Origin: Armatimonas rosea
GTDB lineage: Bacteria > Armatimonadota > Armatimonadia > Armatimonadales > Armatimonadaceae
Length of the DNA stretch: 64,000 nt
Assembly: GCF_014202505.1 (NCBI RefSeq)
Contig: NZ_JACHGW010000001.1
Location: forward strand, 248,001 to 312,000
Direction of reading: 5' to 3'
In this document: piece by piece, positions 24,980 to 33,392 of the stretch
Layout: each line of letters opens with the position of its first letter
Position numbering within the stretch: the stretch's first letter is position 1
The notes under the pieces: model-generated
Told to the model about the DNA's origin: nothing
The model's database searches: none
The model's input: only the letters and a program-made list of their open reading frames with translations
Position numbers and translations under genes: made by a program

Positions 24980-25333
24980 TTACATCCCGGCAAAGAGAAA
25001 GACCTCGCGGACGATCTTACCCGCTTCGACGGTGTAGATTCCGACCTCATCGGCGATCAGCCGCTTGCCGCTGGCCTTGACGGTCACATCGAGCTTGAAG
25101 CGCACGACGAACATCCCAGTGCCCACAAACGGCCCCTCGACCTCGATTCCATGCACCTCGTGCTCGGACTGCCACTCGACTCCCTTGGCCTCGCAGGCCT
25201 CCAGGCCCGTGACCGTGAACTCATTGGCCTCCACACTGACAATTCCCTCGGCGTAGTACGCCTTCATCGCCTCACCGAACTTGCCTTCGCGGCACAGGGC
25301 AACGAGCCCATTTGCAATCTCTGCTGTTTCCAT
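24980..25333 (-). CDS. SnoaL-like / NTF2-fold protein
   Basis: This 117-aa protein of the SnoaL/NTF2 superfamily has helices at the N-terminus (METAEIANGLVALCREGKFG, EAMKAYYAEG), then strands ending RLIADEVGIYTVEAGKIVRE. The start at 25333 is fixed by GGAGG 7 nt upstream; the frame is open further upstream but without a signal. It probably binds or converts a small molecule. It lies upstream of the AraC-GyrI gene, with 52 bp between. Confidence 0.75.
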   Translation of the reverse strand: METAEIANGLVALCREGKFGEAMKAYYAEGIVSVEANEFTVTGLEACEAKGVEWQSEHEVHGIEVEGPFVGTGMFVVRFKLDVTVKASGKRLIADEVGIYTVEAGKIVREVFLFAGM

Positions 25334-25403
25334 AGCAAACCTCCAGGCAAGAGTATAGCGGCATTCTCTAGAATAATCAAACAACTGTTTGTTAAATTTT
25401 TAA

Positions 25404-25533
25404 ATCGCCCCTTCCCAACACAAAGGCCCCCGCCCATCCCGCGTTTATTCGGTAATGGCCGGAGGCCTTTGTGTCGGAGCCTGCGACGACAGCAAGACGC
25501 CCCGTCCATGGGGGCGATCTAACCGGGGCGATC
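25404..25533. repeat. MITE-like repeat, family D (copy 1)
   Basis: The ends are ATCGCCCC (25404-25411) and GGGGCGAT (25525-25532). Inside is a perfect 11-bp inverted repeat ACACAAAGGCC (25418-25428) / GGCCTTTGTGT (25464-25474). The ACAAAGGCCTnCGGCCAT core and the ends match copy 2 at 46477-46604. The element's last bases overlap the TAG stop of the helix-hairpin-helix gene. Confidence 0.8.
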
Positions 25534-26309
25534 TAGAGCCTCTCGCCGTACTTGTCGAAGTGGAGCGCCTTGCACTGCTCGATCCAGTTCTCACGGCCAA
25601 TGCGTCCCTGGAAGTACTCGATATTCTCCGCGACTTTCTCCAGCATGGCCGGTGTCAAGAGGGCGATCTGCTTGAAGGTCTGCAGCCCGAGCCCACGGAG
25701 CTTGGACTCGATAAAGGGCCCGACCCCAATGATCTCTTTTAGGTCATCGACACGGCCCTGCTCGACCGGAGGGATCACCAGCCCGGTAGCGGCCAGCGCC
25801 GCCGCGACGACCTCCGGGACAGCAGGTGGGGTGGGAGGCGTGGGGGGGCTCGGGAGCGCGGTGTGGAGGCGCTCCAGCTCGGCACTCTGGAGCAGAAGCC
25901 GCTCGCTCTGCTCCTGGAGCTTGGCGTTGGCGGTCTGGATATTGGCATTGGCCTGGTTGAGGGCGGCGCGGAGCTGGTCGCGCTCCGCGGTTATCCCCGC
26001 AAGGTCGCCCAGGGTGCGGGGGCCGGTCTCCAGGAGCGCTTTCTGCCGGGTGATGTCCTCGACACTGCGCGTGAGCTCATCGATACGGGCGTTGAGGGAG
26101 AGAGTCTCCTCCCGTGCCTTGTCGCGCTCTTCCTGGAGCTTGTCACGCTCGGCTTGCAGCACCGTGAGCTGCTTATCGTGATCCGTGTCCTCGGCCTCGT
26201 TTGCTTGCGCCGTTTTTTGGTGGTTGTGCCAGAGGGCGTAGCCCAGTAGCAGACCCAGCAGAAACGCGATCAGCAAACAGAACCAGATAAAGGTAAGAAG
26301 ATTCAGCAT
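25533..26309 (-). CDS. Membrane-anchored coiled-coil protein with helix-hairpin-helix domain
   Basis: This 258-aa protein has one N-terminal transmembrane helix (about residues 3-26), a long coiled coil (about 40-165) and a Pro-rich hinge. It ends in a helix-hairpin-helix domain (about 190-255; VDDLKEIIGVGPFIESKLRG, LGLQTFKQIALLTPAMLEKV) of the type found at the end of NuoE-like and ribosomal L21-like fusions. Such domains bind DNA or proteins. The position after an OmpA-family gene (11-bp gap, AGGAATC before the ATG) suggests a role at the cell envelope. Its stop falls on the edge of a repeat. Confidence 0.75.
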   Translation of the reverse strand: MLNLLTFIWFCLLIAFLLGLLLGYALWHNHQKTAQANEAEDTDHDKQLTVLQAERDKLQEERDKAREETLSLNARIDELTRSVEDITRQKALLETGPRTLGDLAGITAERDQLRAALNQANANIQTANAKLQEQSERLLLQSAELERLHTALPSPPTPPTPPAVPEVVAAALAATGLVIPPVEQGRVDDLKEIIGVGPFIESKLRGLGLQTFKQIALLTPAMLEKVAENIEYFQGRIGRENWIEQCKALHFDKYGERL

Positions 26310-26320
26310 AAGTGATTCCT

Positions 26321-27541
26321 TTAGCGCACCACAAAGCCGATCCGGCGGTTGCGGCGGCGACCCTCTTCGGCGGCGTTGGAGGCGATGGGCTGGGAGGAGC
26401 CAAAGCCCTGAGCAAAGAGATGACGGGTGGGAACCCCGCGGGCGATCAGATACGAGCGTACGGAGTCGGCGCGCTTCTGGCTGAGCTGGCGGTTGCTGCC
26501 CTCGTCGCCCTGGTTGTCGGTGTGCCCCCCTACCACGACAGTCGCGCTGGTCTGGCTCTTGAGCGCCTCCGCGATCCTATCGAGGTAGGGATAGGCCTCG
26601 GCGCGGAGGCGGGAGCTGGCTGTGGCAAAGAGCACCTCACCCCCACCGACCACGGTGTTGAGCTTCTCCTGGGCGCTCTTGCGCTCGGTCTCGGGCAGGG
26701 CCGCTGTGGGGGCGGGGGTCGGCACAGAGACACACTCTCCCGCCAGGGTAAGGCGGTTCTCCACGGTCACCGTGGCGGGAAGGCTGGCCTTGACCAGCCC
26801 CCCCAGCTTTGTCTTCTCCTCGTCGGAGCCCACTTGACCGGTTAAGGTGACCAGATCGCCCCCGGCGGAGAGCTCGAGGCCACGCACGGGCTTGAGGGCG
26901 CTGAGGCTCTTGAGGGCCTGCTCGGGCCAGCCTAGGCTGCCGCCCTTCCCGCTGAGCGTCGTCTCGTCTTTCACCCGGCTCCCAAAGGCCGCGCGCGCCG
27001 CCTGCAGCGCACTCTGACGGCTGGCATCGTCGGGGTAGACCCCCCGGACATAGACCGTCCCCTCGTAGGAGAGAATCTGCACCAGCCCGGTCGCCTCGCC
27101 TGCAGCGAGAGCCAAGGGGCTCGCTTGGGGGGTGGGGCTTGCCGCCGGAGCGGGACTCGGTGTCGGTGCCGCAGTGGGGCTCTCGCTGGGTGCCGCCGAG
27201 GGCTCTGCGGTTGCTGTGGGCGCCTCGGGTGTCGCGGGCGTAGACGAGCCTGACTTCTTGCCTAAAATCTTGATGTCTGCCAGCCACGGGACCTCTGTCG
27301 TGAGAACCTGGCGCACGACACTGCCGGCGCGGGTTGCCTCTGCACTTGGGCCAAAGAGTGTCGCATCGAAGCCGCTGTAGCTGACATTCCTCGCCCACTC
27401 CGGTAAGCCCGCCTTGGTGAGCGCGGTCCGCGACTGCGCTGTTAGGTGCTGCTCAATCGGCCCGCGATGGCAGACGGGGCAAGAGATCAGGAGTGCGACA
27501 AGCCCCAGTCCGCTCAGCCATTTTCCGGTCGTTTTGTTCAT
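26321..27541 (-). CDS. OmpA-family envelope protein with BON-like repeats
   Basis: This 406-aa protein has a hydrophobic N-terminus with Cys at 21 and 24, a Pro/Ala/Thr-rich linker (about 98-145), and two BON-like segments (about 145-265; GTVYVRGVYPDDASRQSALQ and GDLVTLTGQVGSDEEKTKLG). It ends in an OmpA peptidoglycan-binding domain (about 290-405; GHTDNQGDEGSNRQLSQKRA, RNRRIGFVVR). It probably links the outer layer to peptidoglycan. It is co-transcribed with the coiled-coil helix-hairpin-helix gene and divergent from the M16 peptidase. Confidence 0.85.
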   Translation of the reverse strand: MNKTTGKWLSGLGLVALLISCPVCHRGPIEQHLTAQSRTALTKAGLPEWARNVSYSGFDATLFGPSAEATRAGSVVRQVLTTEVPWLADIKILGKKSGSSTPATPEAPTATAEPSAAPSESPTAAPTPSPAPAASPTPQASPLALAAGEATGLVQILSYEGTVYVRGVYPDDASRQSALQAARAAFGSRVKDETTLSGKGGSLGWPEQALKSLSALKPVRGLELSAGGDLVTLTGQVGSDEEKTKLGGLVKASLPATVTVENRLTLAGECVSVPTPAPTAALPETERKSAQEKLNTVVGGGEVLFATASSRLRAEAYPYLDRIAEALKSQTSATVVVGGHTDNQGDEGSNRQLSQKRADSVRSYLIARGVPTRHLFAQGFGSSQPIASNAAEEGRRRNRRIGFVVR

Positions 27542-27627
27542 GGTTGTTGTAAACTTGTACCTTTCATCCGGGAAACTAGCAACGCTAGGGGCGATAAACC
27601 GGCAAGCTTGACAGTGAAAAAAAACGG

Positions 27628-27633
27628 TACACT
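27628..27633 (+). promoter_or_regulatory. Leaderless -10 box of the M16 peptidase gene
   Basis: TACACT ends 7 nt before the ATG at 27641. A perfect TTGACA lies at 27608-27613, but the 14-bp spacer is short for a joint promoter. Confidence 0.55.
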
Positions 27634-27640
27634 AAGCGCC

Positions 27641-28915
27641 ATGGTTGAAAATGTCTCTCGGACAGTTCTGTCCAACGGTGTGCGGGTGGTGACGGAGAGT
27701 ATTCCCACGGTCCAGTCGGTTGCGGTGGGGCTCTGGGCCAGTGCGGGCTCGCGCGATGAGGAGCCGCGCCTGCGGGGAATCTCCCACTTTCTCGAGCACA
27801 TGTTCTTCAAGGGCACCGAGCGCCGCCCCACCGCCAAGCAGATCGCCGACGAGATGGATGCGCTGGGGGGCTACCTCAATGCCTTCACCGACAAAGAGTT
27901 CACCTGCTACTACGCCCGTGTCCTCTCCGAGCACCTCCCGGTCGGGCTGGATATCCTCACCGACATGCTCACCGGCTCGCTCTTCGACCCCGAGGAGACC
28001 GCCAAGGAGCGGAAAGTGGTGCTGGAGGAGATCAAGCGGCGCGACGACGACCCGGAGGACATGGTGCACGATCTCTTTGCGGAGACGATCTACCCGGACC
28101 ATGCGCTGGGGCTGCCTGTGATTGGGAGTGTCGAGACGGTCTCCGCCTTCACCCCGGAGGACCTGCGCGGCTATGTCGCGCGGCGCTACGGCCCCAAGAG
28201 CTTGGTGGTCGCGGCCGCGGGGAACCTGGAGCACGAGGCCGTGGTCGCCTTAGCGGAGCAGATGCTGGGAAGCCTGCCCGCCGGCGAGCCCAACGCGCCG
28301 CTCACGCGCCCGGTCGCCACGCCCGGACACCTGCTCTACAGCCGCCCGACCGAGCAGGTGAACTTCTGTGTCGGGGTGGGGGGCTACGGCCAGCACGACG
28401 ATGAAAAATACCCGCTCGCGATCCTGGATAGCATCCTGGGCGGCTCGATGGGCGCGCGGCTCTTTCAGGAGATTCGGGAGAAGCGTGGGCTGGCCTACTC
28501 GGTGGGCTCGTACTGCATGAACCACCGGGAGGGCGGCTACTTCGCCGGCTACGGGGGCACGTCGCCGGAGAACTTCGAGGAGTGCCTGGACCTGATCCGC
28601 ATTGAGTTTGAGAAAGTCCGCAAAGACGGCGTGAGCGAGGCGGAGCTCCAGCGCTCGAAGAACCAGTTTAGAGGCGCACTGATCATGGCGCAGGAGTCGA
28701 TGAGCAGCCGCATGACCCGCCTGGGCAAGGCGGAGCTCTACTTCGACAAGGTTCCCCCGCTCGCCGAGGCGCTCGCCAAGATCGATGCAGTCACGGTCGC
28801 CGATGTCCATGCGATCGCGGAGGCCATCCTCCCCGCCGATGCCAGCAAGCTCACGATCGCCGCGGTCGGGCCGTTTGAAGAGGCCGACAAAGAAGCGCTG
28901 GCCGAGGCGGAGTAA
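27641..28915 (+). CDS. M16 family zinc peptidase (processing-peptidase type)
   Basis: This 424-aa protein has the inverted zinc motif HFLEH at residues 49-53 and the downstream Glu region ETAKERKVVLEEI. It also has the M16 C-terminal part with REKRGLAYSVGSYCMNHREG. It resembles bacterial relatives of mitochondrial processing peptidase and is probably cytoplasmic, degrading short peptides. The ATG at 27641 starts a family-length protein. The frame is open 195 bp further upstream, but that part overlaps the divergent OmpA gene and its promoter. Confidence 0.92.
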   Translation: MVENVSRTVLSNGVRVVTESIPTVQSVAVGLWASAGSRDEEPRLRGISHFLEHMFFKGTERRPTAKQIADEMDALGGYLNAFTDKEFTCYYARVLSEHLPVGLDILTDMLTGSLFDPEETAKERKVVLEEIKRRDDDPEDMVHDLFAETIYPDHALGLPVIGSVETVSAFTPEDLRGYVARRYGPKSLVVAAAGNLEHEAVVALAEQMLGSLPAGEPNAPLTRPVATPGHLLYSRPTEQVNFCVGVGGYGQHDDEKYPLAILDSILGGSMGARLFQEIREKRGLAYSVGSYCMNHREGGYFAGYGGTSPENFEECLDLIRIEFEKVRKDGVSEAELQRSKNQFRGALIMAQESMSSRMTRLGKAELYFDKVPPLAEALAKIDAVTVADVHAIAEAILPADASKLTIAAVGPFEEADKEALAEAE

Positions 28916-28916
28916 G

Positions 28917-29000
28917 GCATCCCTCCGGCATTCCTCCGACATCCCTCCCCCGGCCCCTCCCTTCGCTTGAAACCCACGTTCCGTGGGACGAAGGGAGGGG
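28917..29000. repeat. Palindromic repeat, family B (between convergent genes)
   Basis: CCCCTCCCTTCG (28954-28965) pairs perfectly with CGAAGGGAGGGG (28989-29000), and CCCACG with CGTGGG inside. The 5' half (GGCATCCCTCCGGCATTCCT) matches the reverse strand of the element inside the 33393 gene. It lies between two gene ends and may terminate transcription from both sides. Confidence 0.75.
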
Positions 29001-29003
29001 AGA

Positions 29004-29945
29004 TTATCTTAGGATGTTTTCTCGGTGCCAGGCGAGGGCCTTGGGGTCGGGGAGGCAGGTGGGGTCTTTGGGGAGTGCGATGGGCTTGCCGGGCTCGATA
29101 TAGACCAGGTCGTTGAGCAGCCGCGGCGAGGTGAGAATCTCGTAGCTGTCGGTCAGGCTCCACGCCCCCGTGTCAAAGCCCCAGTGGTGGTTCTTACAGA
29201 GCGCCAGCCCATTGCGGGGATCGTCGTTGTGGAACTCCGCAAAAGGCAGGATATGGGCACCGTCAATCAGGCTGCTACTCCCCAGCCGCGCCGCTGCCTG
29301 GCAGACACAGCAAGAAAAGCCATAGAGCTCCTTCACCACTTTGGGAAAGAGCCGACTGCGCACGAAGTACCCATCGCTGGCCTGCTCCCGGACAGTCGGG
29401 TGGAGCTTGAACCGGGCTGTCGCTTGCTGCTTGAGCGCCTCCGCCTGCGCCGTGAGATAGCTTACGTTCGCCTCTTCCGAGACCGTGGGAAGTGTCCCGG
29501 CAAAGTACGTGCCCAACAGCTGCTGGCGCAGGATCTCCCGTGTCGGGGCATCTTGGAGGAGTGCCCAGAGCTCCTCGGCAAAGCGCCCGCCATCGCAGAG
29601 GGCCGCGAGCTGGCTGAGTGTCGGCTCGTAGCGAGTCGCAACTATCGCGGGCTGGCCGTTCTTCACCAGGGTCCAGAAACCGTCGCGCTGAAGGTAGCGA
29701 AACGGGTAGGTGAGCTTGGGCTGCCAGCCGGAGTCGGGGGGGACCAGCGCCTGCCAGTGGGTCTGGAACGCCGCCACCAGCTCCGGGGTAAGCGCGACCA
29801 AGTTCGACCGAATGCGTCCTGAGTCCAGCTCGTGCAGGATCGCCAGCAAGAGAACCGGCTTGTGCGGCGCGGCACCCTTAGCCTTGTTGCTATTGCGGTG
29901 GAGCCGACTAAACAGCTCGACATAGGTTGCCAGTGCCTCGTGCAT
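29004..29945 (-). CDS. HNH endonuclease, candidate modification-dependent restriction enzyme
   Basis: This 313-aa protein has an N-terminal domain (about 1-150) with GAAPHKPVLLLAILHELDSG and YPFRYLQRDGFWTL, a pattern seen in nucleases that read phosphorothioate or other modified DNA. The C-terminal HNH domain (about 210-290) has metal-site cysteines in SCCVCQ, then LIDGAHILPFAEFHNDDPRN and GLALCKNHHWGFD. It probably cuts incoming modified DNA. No dnd, methyltransferase or other restriction gene is adjacent, which fits a stand-alone type IV-like enzyme. The start at 29945 is supported by TACACT 8 nt upstream and family length. Confidence 0.75.
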   Translation of the reverse strand: MHEALATYVELFSRLHRNSNKAKGAAPHKPVLLLAILHELDSGRIRSNLVALTPELVAAFQTHWQALVPPDSGWQPKLTYPFRYLQRDGFWTLVKNGQPAIVATRYEPTLSQLAALCDGGRFAEELWALLQDAPTREILRQQLLGTYFAGTLPTVSEEANVSYLTAQAEALKQQATARFKLHPTVREQASDGYFVRSRLFPKVVKELYGFSCCVCQAAARLGSSSLIDGAHILPFAEFHNDDPRNGLALCKNHHWGFDTGAWSLTDSYEILTSPRLLNDLVYIEPGKPIALPKDPTCLPDPKALAWHRENILR

Positions 29946-29953
29946 GGAGCTCA

Positions 29954-29959
29954 AGTGTA
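29954..29959 (-). promoter_or_regulatory. Leaderless -10 box of the HNH nuclease gene
   Basis: TACACT ends 8 nt before the ATG at 29945. Confidence 0.5.
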
Positions 29960-29991
29960 CCAACACTCCTTGGGAAAAGGGTAGGTTCTGA

Positions 29992-29997
29992 TACACT
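29992..29997 (+). promoter_or_regulatory. Leaderless -10 box of dapB
   Basis: TACACT ends 6 nt before the ATG at 30004. Confidence 0.6.
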
Positions 29998-30003
29998 ACA
30001 TTT

Positions 30004-30738
30004 ATGATCAAAGTTGCTGTTACCGGCGCACTGGGCCGGATGGGAAGTGAAGTGGTTCGGGCGGTCCAGGCCGCTGAGGGGATGGAGATTGTCGCACAGA
30101 TCGAACTGGGCGATAACCTTGCGGATGAGCTGAAGTACTCCGATGCACAGGTCATGGTGGACTTCACCATTCCCGCGTCGGCGCTGGCCAATATCCGCAC
30201 GGCACTGGCGAGCAAGGTCATCCCGATCGTGGGGACCTCCGGGCTCTCTCCGGCGGACCTCGACGAGATCCGGGGGCTCTGTGAGACCCACCAGACCGCG
30301 TGCTTGATCGCGCCCAACTTTGCTATCGGGGCGCTCCTGATGATGCAGTTTGCCGCGCAGGCCGCCAAGTACCTGCCCGATGTCGAGATTATCGAGCTGC
30401 ACCACGAGAAGAAGGTCGATGCGCCCTCCGGGACAGCGGTCAAGACCGCGCAGATGATCGCGGCGGCTCGCACCGGCACCCCGATTCCCCGGCCCGAGAC
30501 CGCCTTTGAGAGCCACGCCGGGGCCACGGGCGCGGAGGTCGATGGGGTGCCGGTCCACTCGGTGCGCCTGCCGGGGTTTGTGGCCAGCCAGGAGATTATC
30601 TTTGGGGCACAGGGCCAGCGCCTCTCGCTCCGCCACGACTCGCTGGACCGCACGAGTTTTATGCCCGGAGTCGTGCTGGCGATTCAAAAATCCGCGAGCC
30701 TGAAGGGCCTGACCTACGGCCTAGAAAACTTGCTCTAG
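30004..30738 (+). CDS. dapB: 4-hydroxy-tetrahydrodipicolinate reductase
   Basis: This 244-aa DapB uses NAD(P)H to reduce 4-hydroxy-tetrahydrodipicolinate in the lysine and diaminopimelate pathway. The nucleotide-binding loop is GALGRMG (residues 8-14). The substrate and catalytic stretch ELHHEKKVDAPSGTA and the final HDSLDRTSFMPGVVLAI fit the family. Length is normal. No other dap gene is near. The sensor kinase gene follows after 2 bp, an unusual partner. Confidence 0.95.
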   Translation: MIKVAVTGALGRMGSEVVRAVQAAEGMEIVAQIELGDNLADELKYSDAQVMVDFTIPASALANIRTALASKVIPIVGTSGLSPADLDEIRGLCETHQTACLIAPNFAIGALLMMQFAAQAAKYLPDVEIIELHHEKKVDAPSGTAVKTAQMIAAARTGTPIPRPETAFESHAGATGAEVDGVPVHSVRLPGFVASQEIIFGAQGQRLSLRHDSLDRTSFMPGVVLAIQKSASLKGLTYGLENLL

Positions 30739-30740
30739 CG

Positions 30741-33323
30741 ATGTTCCCCCGGGGAATCGCCCGGCAGATTGTCCTGGGCTATGTCCTTCCGCTGATTGTC
30801 CTCCTGGTTGCGGGGCTCCTCATTCCCGTCTTTTTGTGGGGGTTTGCGGGGCGCTACCGGGGGGAGTTTGCGGCGCAAAAAGAGCTGGCGAGCCGGGTGG
30901 ATGTGCTGATGCACGCCGCCCAGGATGTCGCCGAGGCCGAGCGCAGCTTCCAGCGCTTCGGAGCCCCTGAGTTCCGCCAGACCCAGAGCCAGGCACGCCG
31001 TATCTACCAGGATCGCTACCAGGAGATCATGACCTGGTTCGATGACCACCCCAACCCGGCCCTCCGCCAAGAGTTTGAGAGGGTCAATACGGACTTTGAG
31101 ACCTGGGACCGCAAGGGGTTTCGGCTGGAGCGGACCTTTTCGCCAATCGACACGACCCTGGGACGCCTCAACGACCGGGTGGTGCGGGAGCGAGATCGCT
31201 ACGAGCCGCTCTACTTAATCGCTGACACCCTGCGCAATGTGGCGCTGGTGATCTTTCCGCTGGGGGCGCTGGTCAGTGCGCTGTTTATCGGGCGCTCGAT
31301 CGCCCGGACCATCACCGAGCCGCTGGAGGCGCTGGTCACGGCGGTGGAGGAGCTGGAGCGGGGGGACCGGGTCGCGGGGGAGCTCCCCGAGGCGGGGAAG
31401 CGCGACGATGAGCTGGGGGAGCTGTGGCAGGCACTCTACCGCATGGCGACCGCGGTTCAAGAGCGCGAGCGGGCACTGGAGGCACGGAGCGAGGCGCTTG
31501 CGACCACGGGCCGCCGCCTGGAGTCGGTTCTCAATGCCACCAACGATGGGATCGCGCTTTTAAGTCGGGAGGGGCGCTTCTTGCTGGTGAACCCCCGCTT
31601 CGCCGAGCTCTTTGGCCATGACCAGGAGGCAATCGAGGGCCAGCGCTTCGCACGGATCGGGCCGCGCCTGCTCTCGCTGATCAAGGGGAGCGAGCAAGAG
31701 ACCGCCCGCCTGCGCCTGCGCGAGGTCCTGCGCGACACCGAGCGGGTCGCCACCGAGACCTTCACCCTCGCCCGGCCCTATCCCCGTATCTTGCGCCTCT
31801 TCTCCGCACCCGTGCGCACCGAGGGAACCCTGATCGGCCGGATCGTCGTGCTGCGCGATGTGACCGCCGAGACCGAGGCCGATCGCCTCAAGAGCGAGTT
31901 CGCCTCGACGGTCTCCCACGAGCTGCGCACTCCCTTGACCGCGATCCATGGCAATGTCGCCCTTCTTCTCTCGGAGCGCCCCGGGAAGCTCACCGACGAC
32001 CAGCGGGAGTTTCTAACCCTCACCCAGGGCAGTGTCCAGCGCCTCACCGAGCTGATCACCGAGATCCTTGATCTCTCCAAGCTGGAGTCGAGCGGGCTGC
32101 ACCTGGAGCGCACCTCGGTGGACTGTGGCCCGCTGGCACAGCTCGTGGTAAAGACCATGGAGGAGCAAGCACGCACGCGGGGAATCGAGCTCTCGCTCAG
32201 TCTCCCGGAGAAGCTCCCGACGGTCCTAGGGGACGCGGCGCGGATCTCGCAGGTGCTGATGAACCTTGTCTCCAATGCGCTCAAGTACACCCACACAGGG
32301 GGAAAAGTGATCGTCCGGCTGAGCGCCAGCGAGTCTCAGCTCACGGTCCGGGTGGCCGATACCGGCATTGGGATCGCGCCCGAGGACCGGGGGCGGCTCT
32401 TTGCCAAGTTCTTTCGCGCGGACAACTCCACGACCCGTAGCGTGGGCGGAACGGGGCTGGGACTGGCGATCTCCAAGGCGATTGTGGAGGGGCTGGGGGG
32501 GACGATCTGGGTGGAGAGCACGCCGGGGATTGGGAGCACGTTCTCCTTTACCCTCCCGCTGGAGTCGCTGGCCGCGCCCGACGAGGCACGGATCGCGCCG
32601 CATCCCCACGGGCCGCGCCGCCTGCTCCTCCTCGTACACGATCAGACCACGATTCTGCACCGGATGAACCACACGCTCAGCCAGCAGGGGATGATTGTGA
32701 GCGCCGCCGCCGTGCCCAGCGAGGCGCTCCGCCGTGCCCGTGATCTCCACCCCGATGCGCTTCTCATTCCCCCGTTTACGGCGTCGTTTGATGCCTTCCA
32801 GCTCATCCGCAACCTGCGCAGCGACCCGGCGACCGAGCGCACGATTGTCCTGCTACTGGCACTGCGGAGTGTCGGCAGCACCTACGAGCTCCGCGACTCG
32901 CTGGCGCTGGCCGCCCCGGAGCGCCTTGCCAGCGCCCTGGCCCAGCTCCGGCTCGAAGAGAGCGCACGCAATCGCCCGGTCGTGGTGATCGGGGACGAGA
33001 GCCTGCTGCAGAGTGTACGGGCGCTGTGGGATCGGCAGGACCTCTCTCCTGTGCTCTGGTGCCGCACGAGTGAGGAGCTCGTGGGGCGTGTCGGGCCGCT
33101 CTGCCCCCTCCTGGTGATCTGCGATACCCTCACCCAGGACTGCCGTGCGGTCGGGAGCTTTGCCCGTGCCAACCTCGAGCGCCACGCCGGGCTCCGCGTG
33201 ACCTGGCTCTTTTTAGGCGACTTTGGGACCCGAACACGCCTGCTCATCCCGCAGGGAGTGGGCTCGGTGCCGCTGGAGCAGCTCACCCAGCATCTCCACG
33301 AGGCGATTGGGGCGGCGCTCTAG
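30741..33323 (+). CDS. Sensor histidine kinase with HAMP, PAS and receiver-like tail
   Basis: This 860-aa protein has transmembrane helices at about 10-35 and 165-188, flanking an extracytoplasmic helical sensor. A HAMP domain follows (ITEPLEALVTAVEELERGD), then PAS (about 255-370; ESVLNATNDGIALLSREGRF), HisKA (VSHELRTPLTAIHG, the phospho-His) and HATPase (NLVSNALKYT, VADTGIGIAP, GGTGLGLAISKAI). After about residue 625 come two receiver-like segments, but where a phospho-Asp is expected the first reads DALLIPPFTASFDAFQLI, so it appears inactive. It is probably co-transcribed with dapB. No response regulator gene is adjacent. Confidence 0.88.
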   Translation: MFPRGIARQIVLGYVLPLIVLLVAGLLIPVFLWGFAGRYRGEFAAQKELASRVDVLMHAAQDVAEAERSFQRFGAPEFRQTQSQARRIYQDRYQEIMTWFDDHPNPALRQEFERVNTDFETWDRKGFRLERTFSPIDTTLGRLNDRVVRERDRYEPLYLIADTLRNVALVIFPLGALVSALFIGRSIARTITEPLEALVTAVEELERGDRVAGELPEAGKRDDELGELWQALYRMATAVQERERALEARSEALATTGRRLESVLNATNDGIALLSREGRFLLVNPRFAELFGHDQEAIEGQRFARIGPRLLSLIKGSEQETARLRLREVLRDTERVATETFTLARPYPRILRLFSAPVRTEGTLIGRIVVLRDVTAETEADRLKSEFASTVSHELRTPLTAIHGNVALLLSERPGKLTDDQREFLTLTQGSVQRLTELITEILDLSKLESSGLHLERTSVDCGPLAQLVVKTMEEQARTRGIELSLSLPEKLPTVLGDAARISQVLMNLVSNALKYTHTGGKVIVRLSASESQLTVRVADTGIGIAPEDRGRLFAKFFRADNSTTRSVGGTGLGLAISKAIVEGLGGTIWVESTPGIGSTFSFTLPLESLAAPDEARIAPHPHGPRRLLLLVHDQTTILHRMNHTLSQQGMIVSAAAVPSEALRRARDLHPDALLIPPFTASFDAFQLIRNLRSDPATERTIVLLLALRSVGSTYELRDSLALAAPERLASALAQLRLEESARNRPVVVIGDESLLQSVRALWDRQDLSPVLWCRTSEELVGRVGPLCPLLVICDTLTQDCRAVGSFARANLERHAGLRVTWLFLGDFGTRTRLLIPQGVGSVPLEQLTQHLHEAIGAAL

Positions 33324-33379
33324 CAGGATTCTTTAAGTTTTTCAGGCACCCCGTGGTGGAACTTGGGCGCAAAATTGCG

Positions 33380-33385
33380 TAGAAT
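33380..33385 (+). promoter_or_regulatory. Leaderless -10 box of the DUF1549/1553 operon
   Basis: TAGAAT ends 7 nt before the ATG at 33393. Confidence 0.6.
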
Positions 33386-33392
33386 CCGAAGT

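Noticed and set aside
29946-30653. N-terminal extension of the HNH frame
   Set aside because: It is antisense to dapB; the start at 29945 gives the family's usual length.
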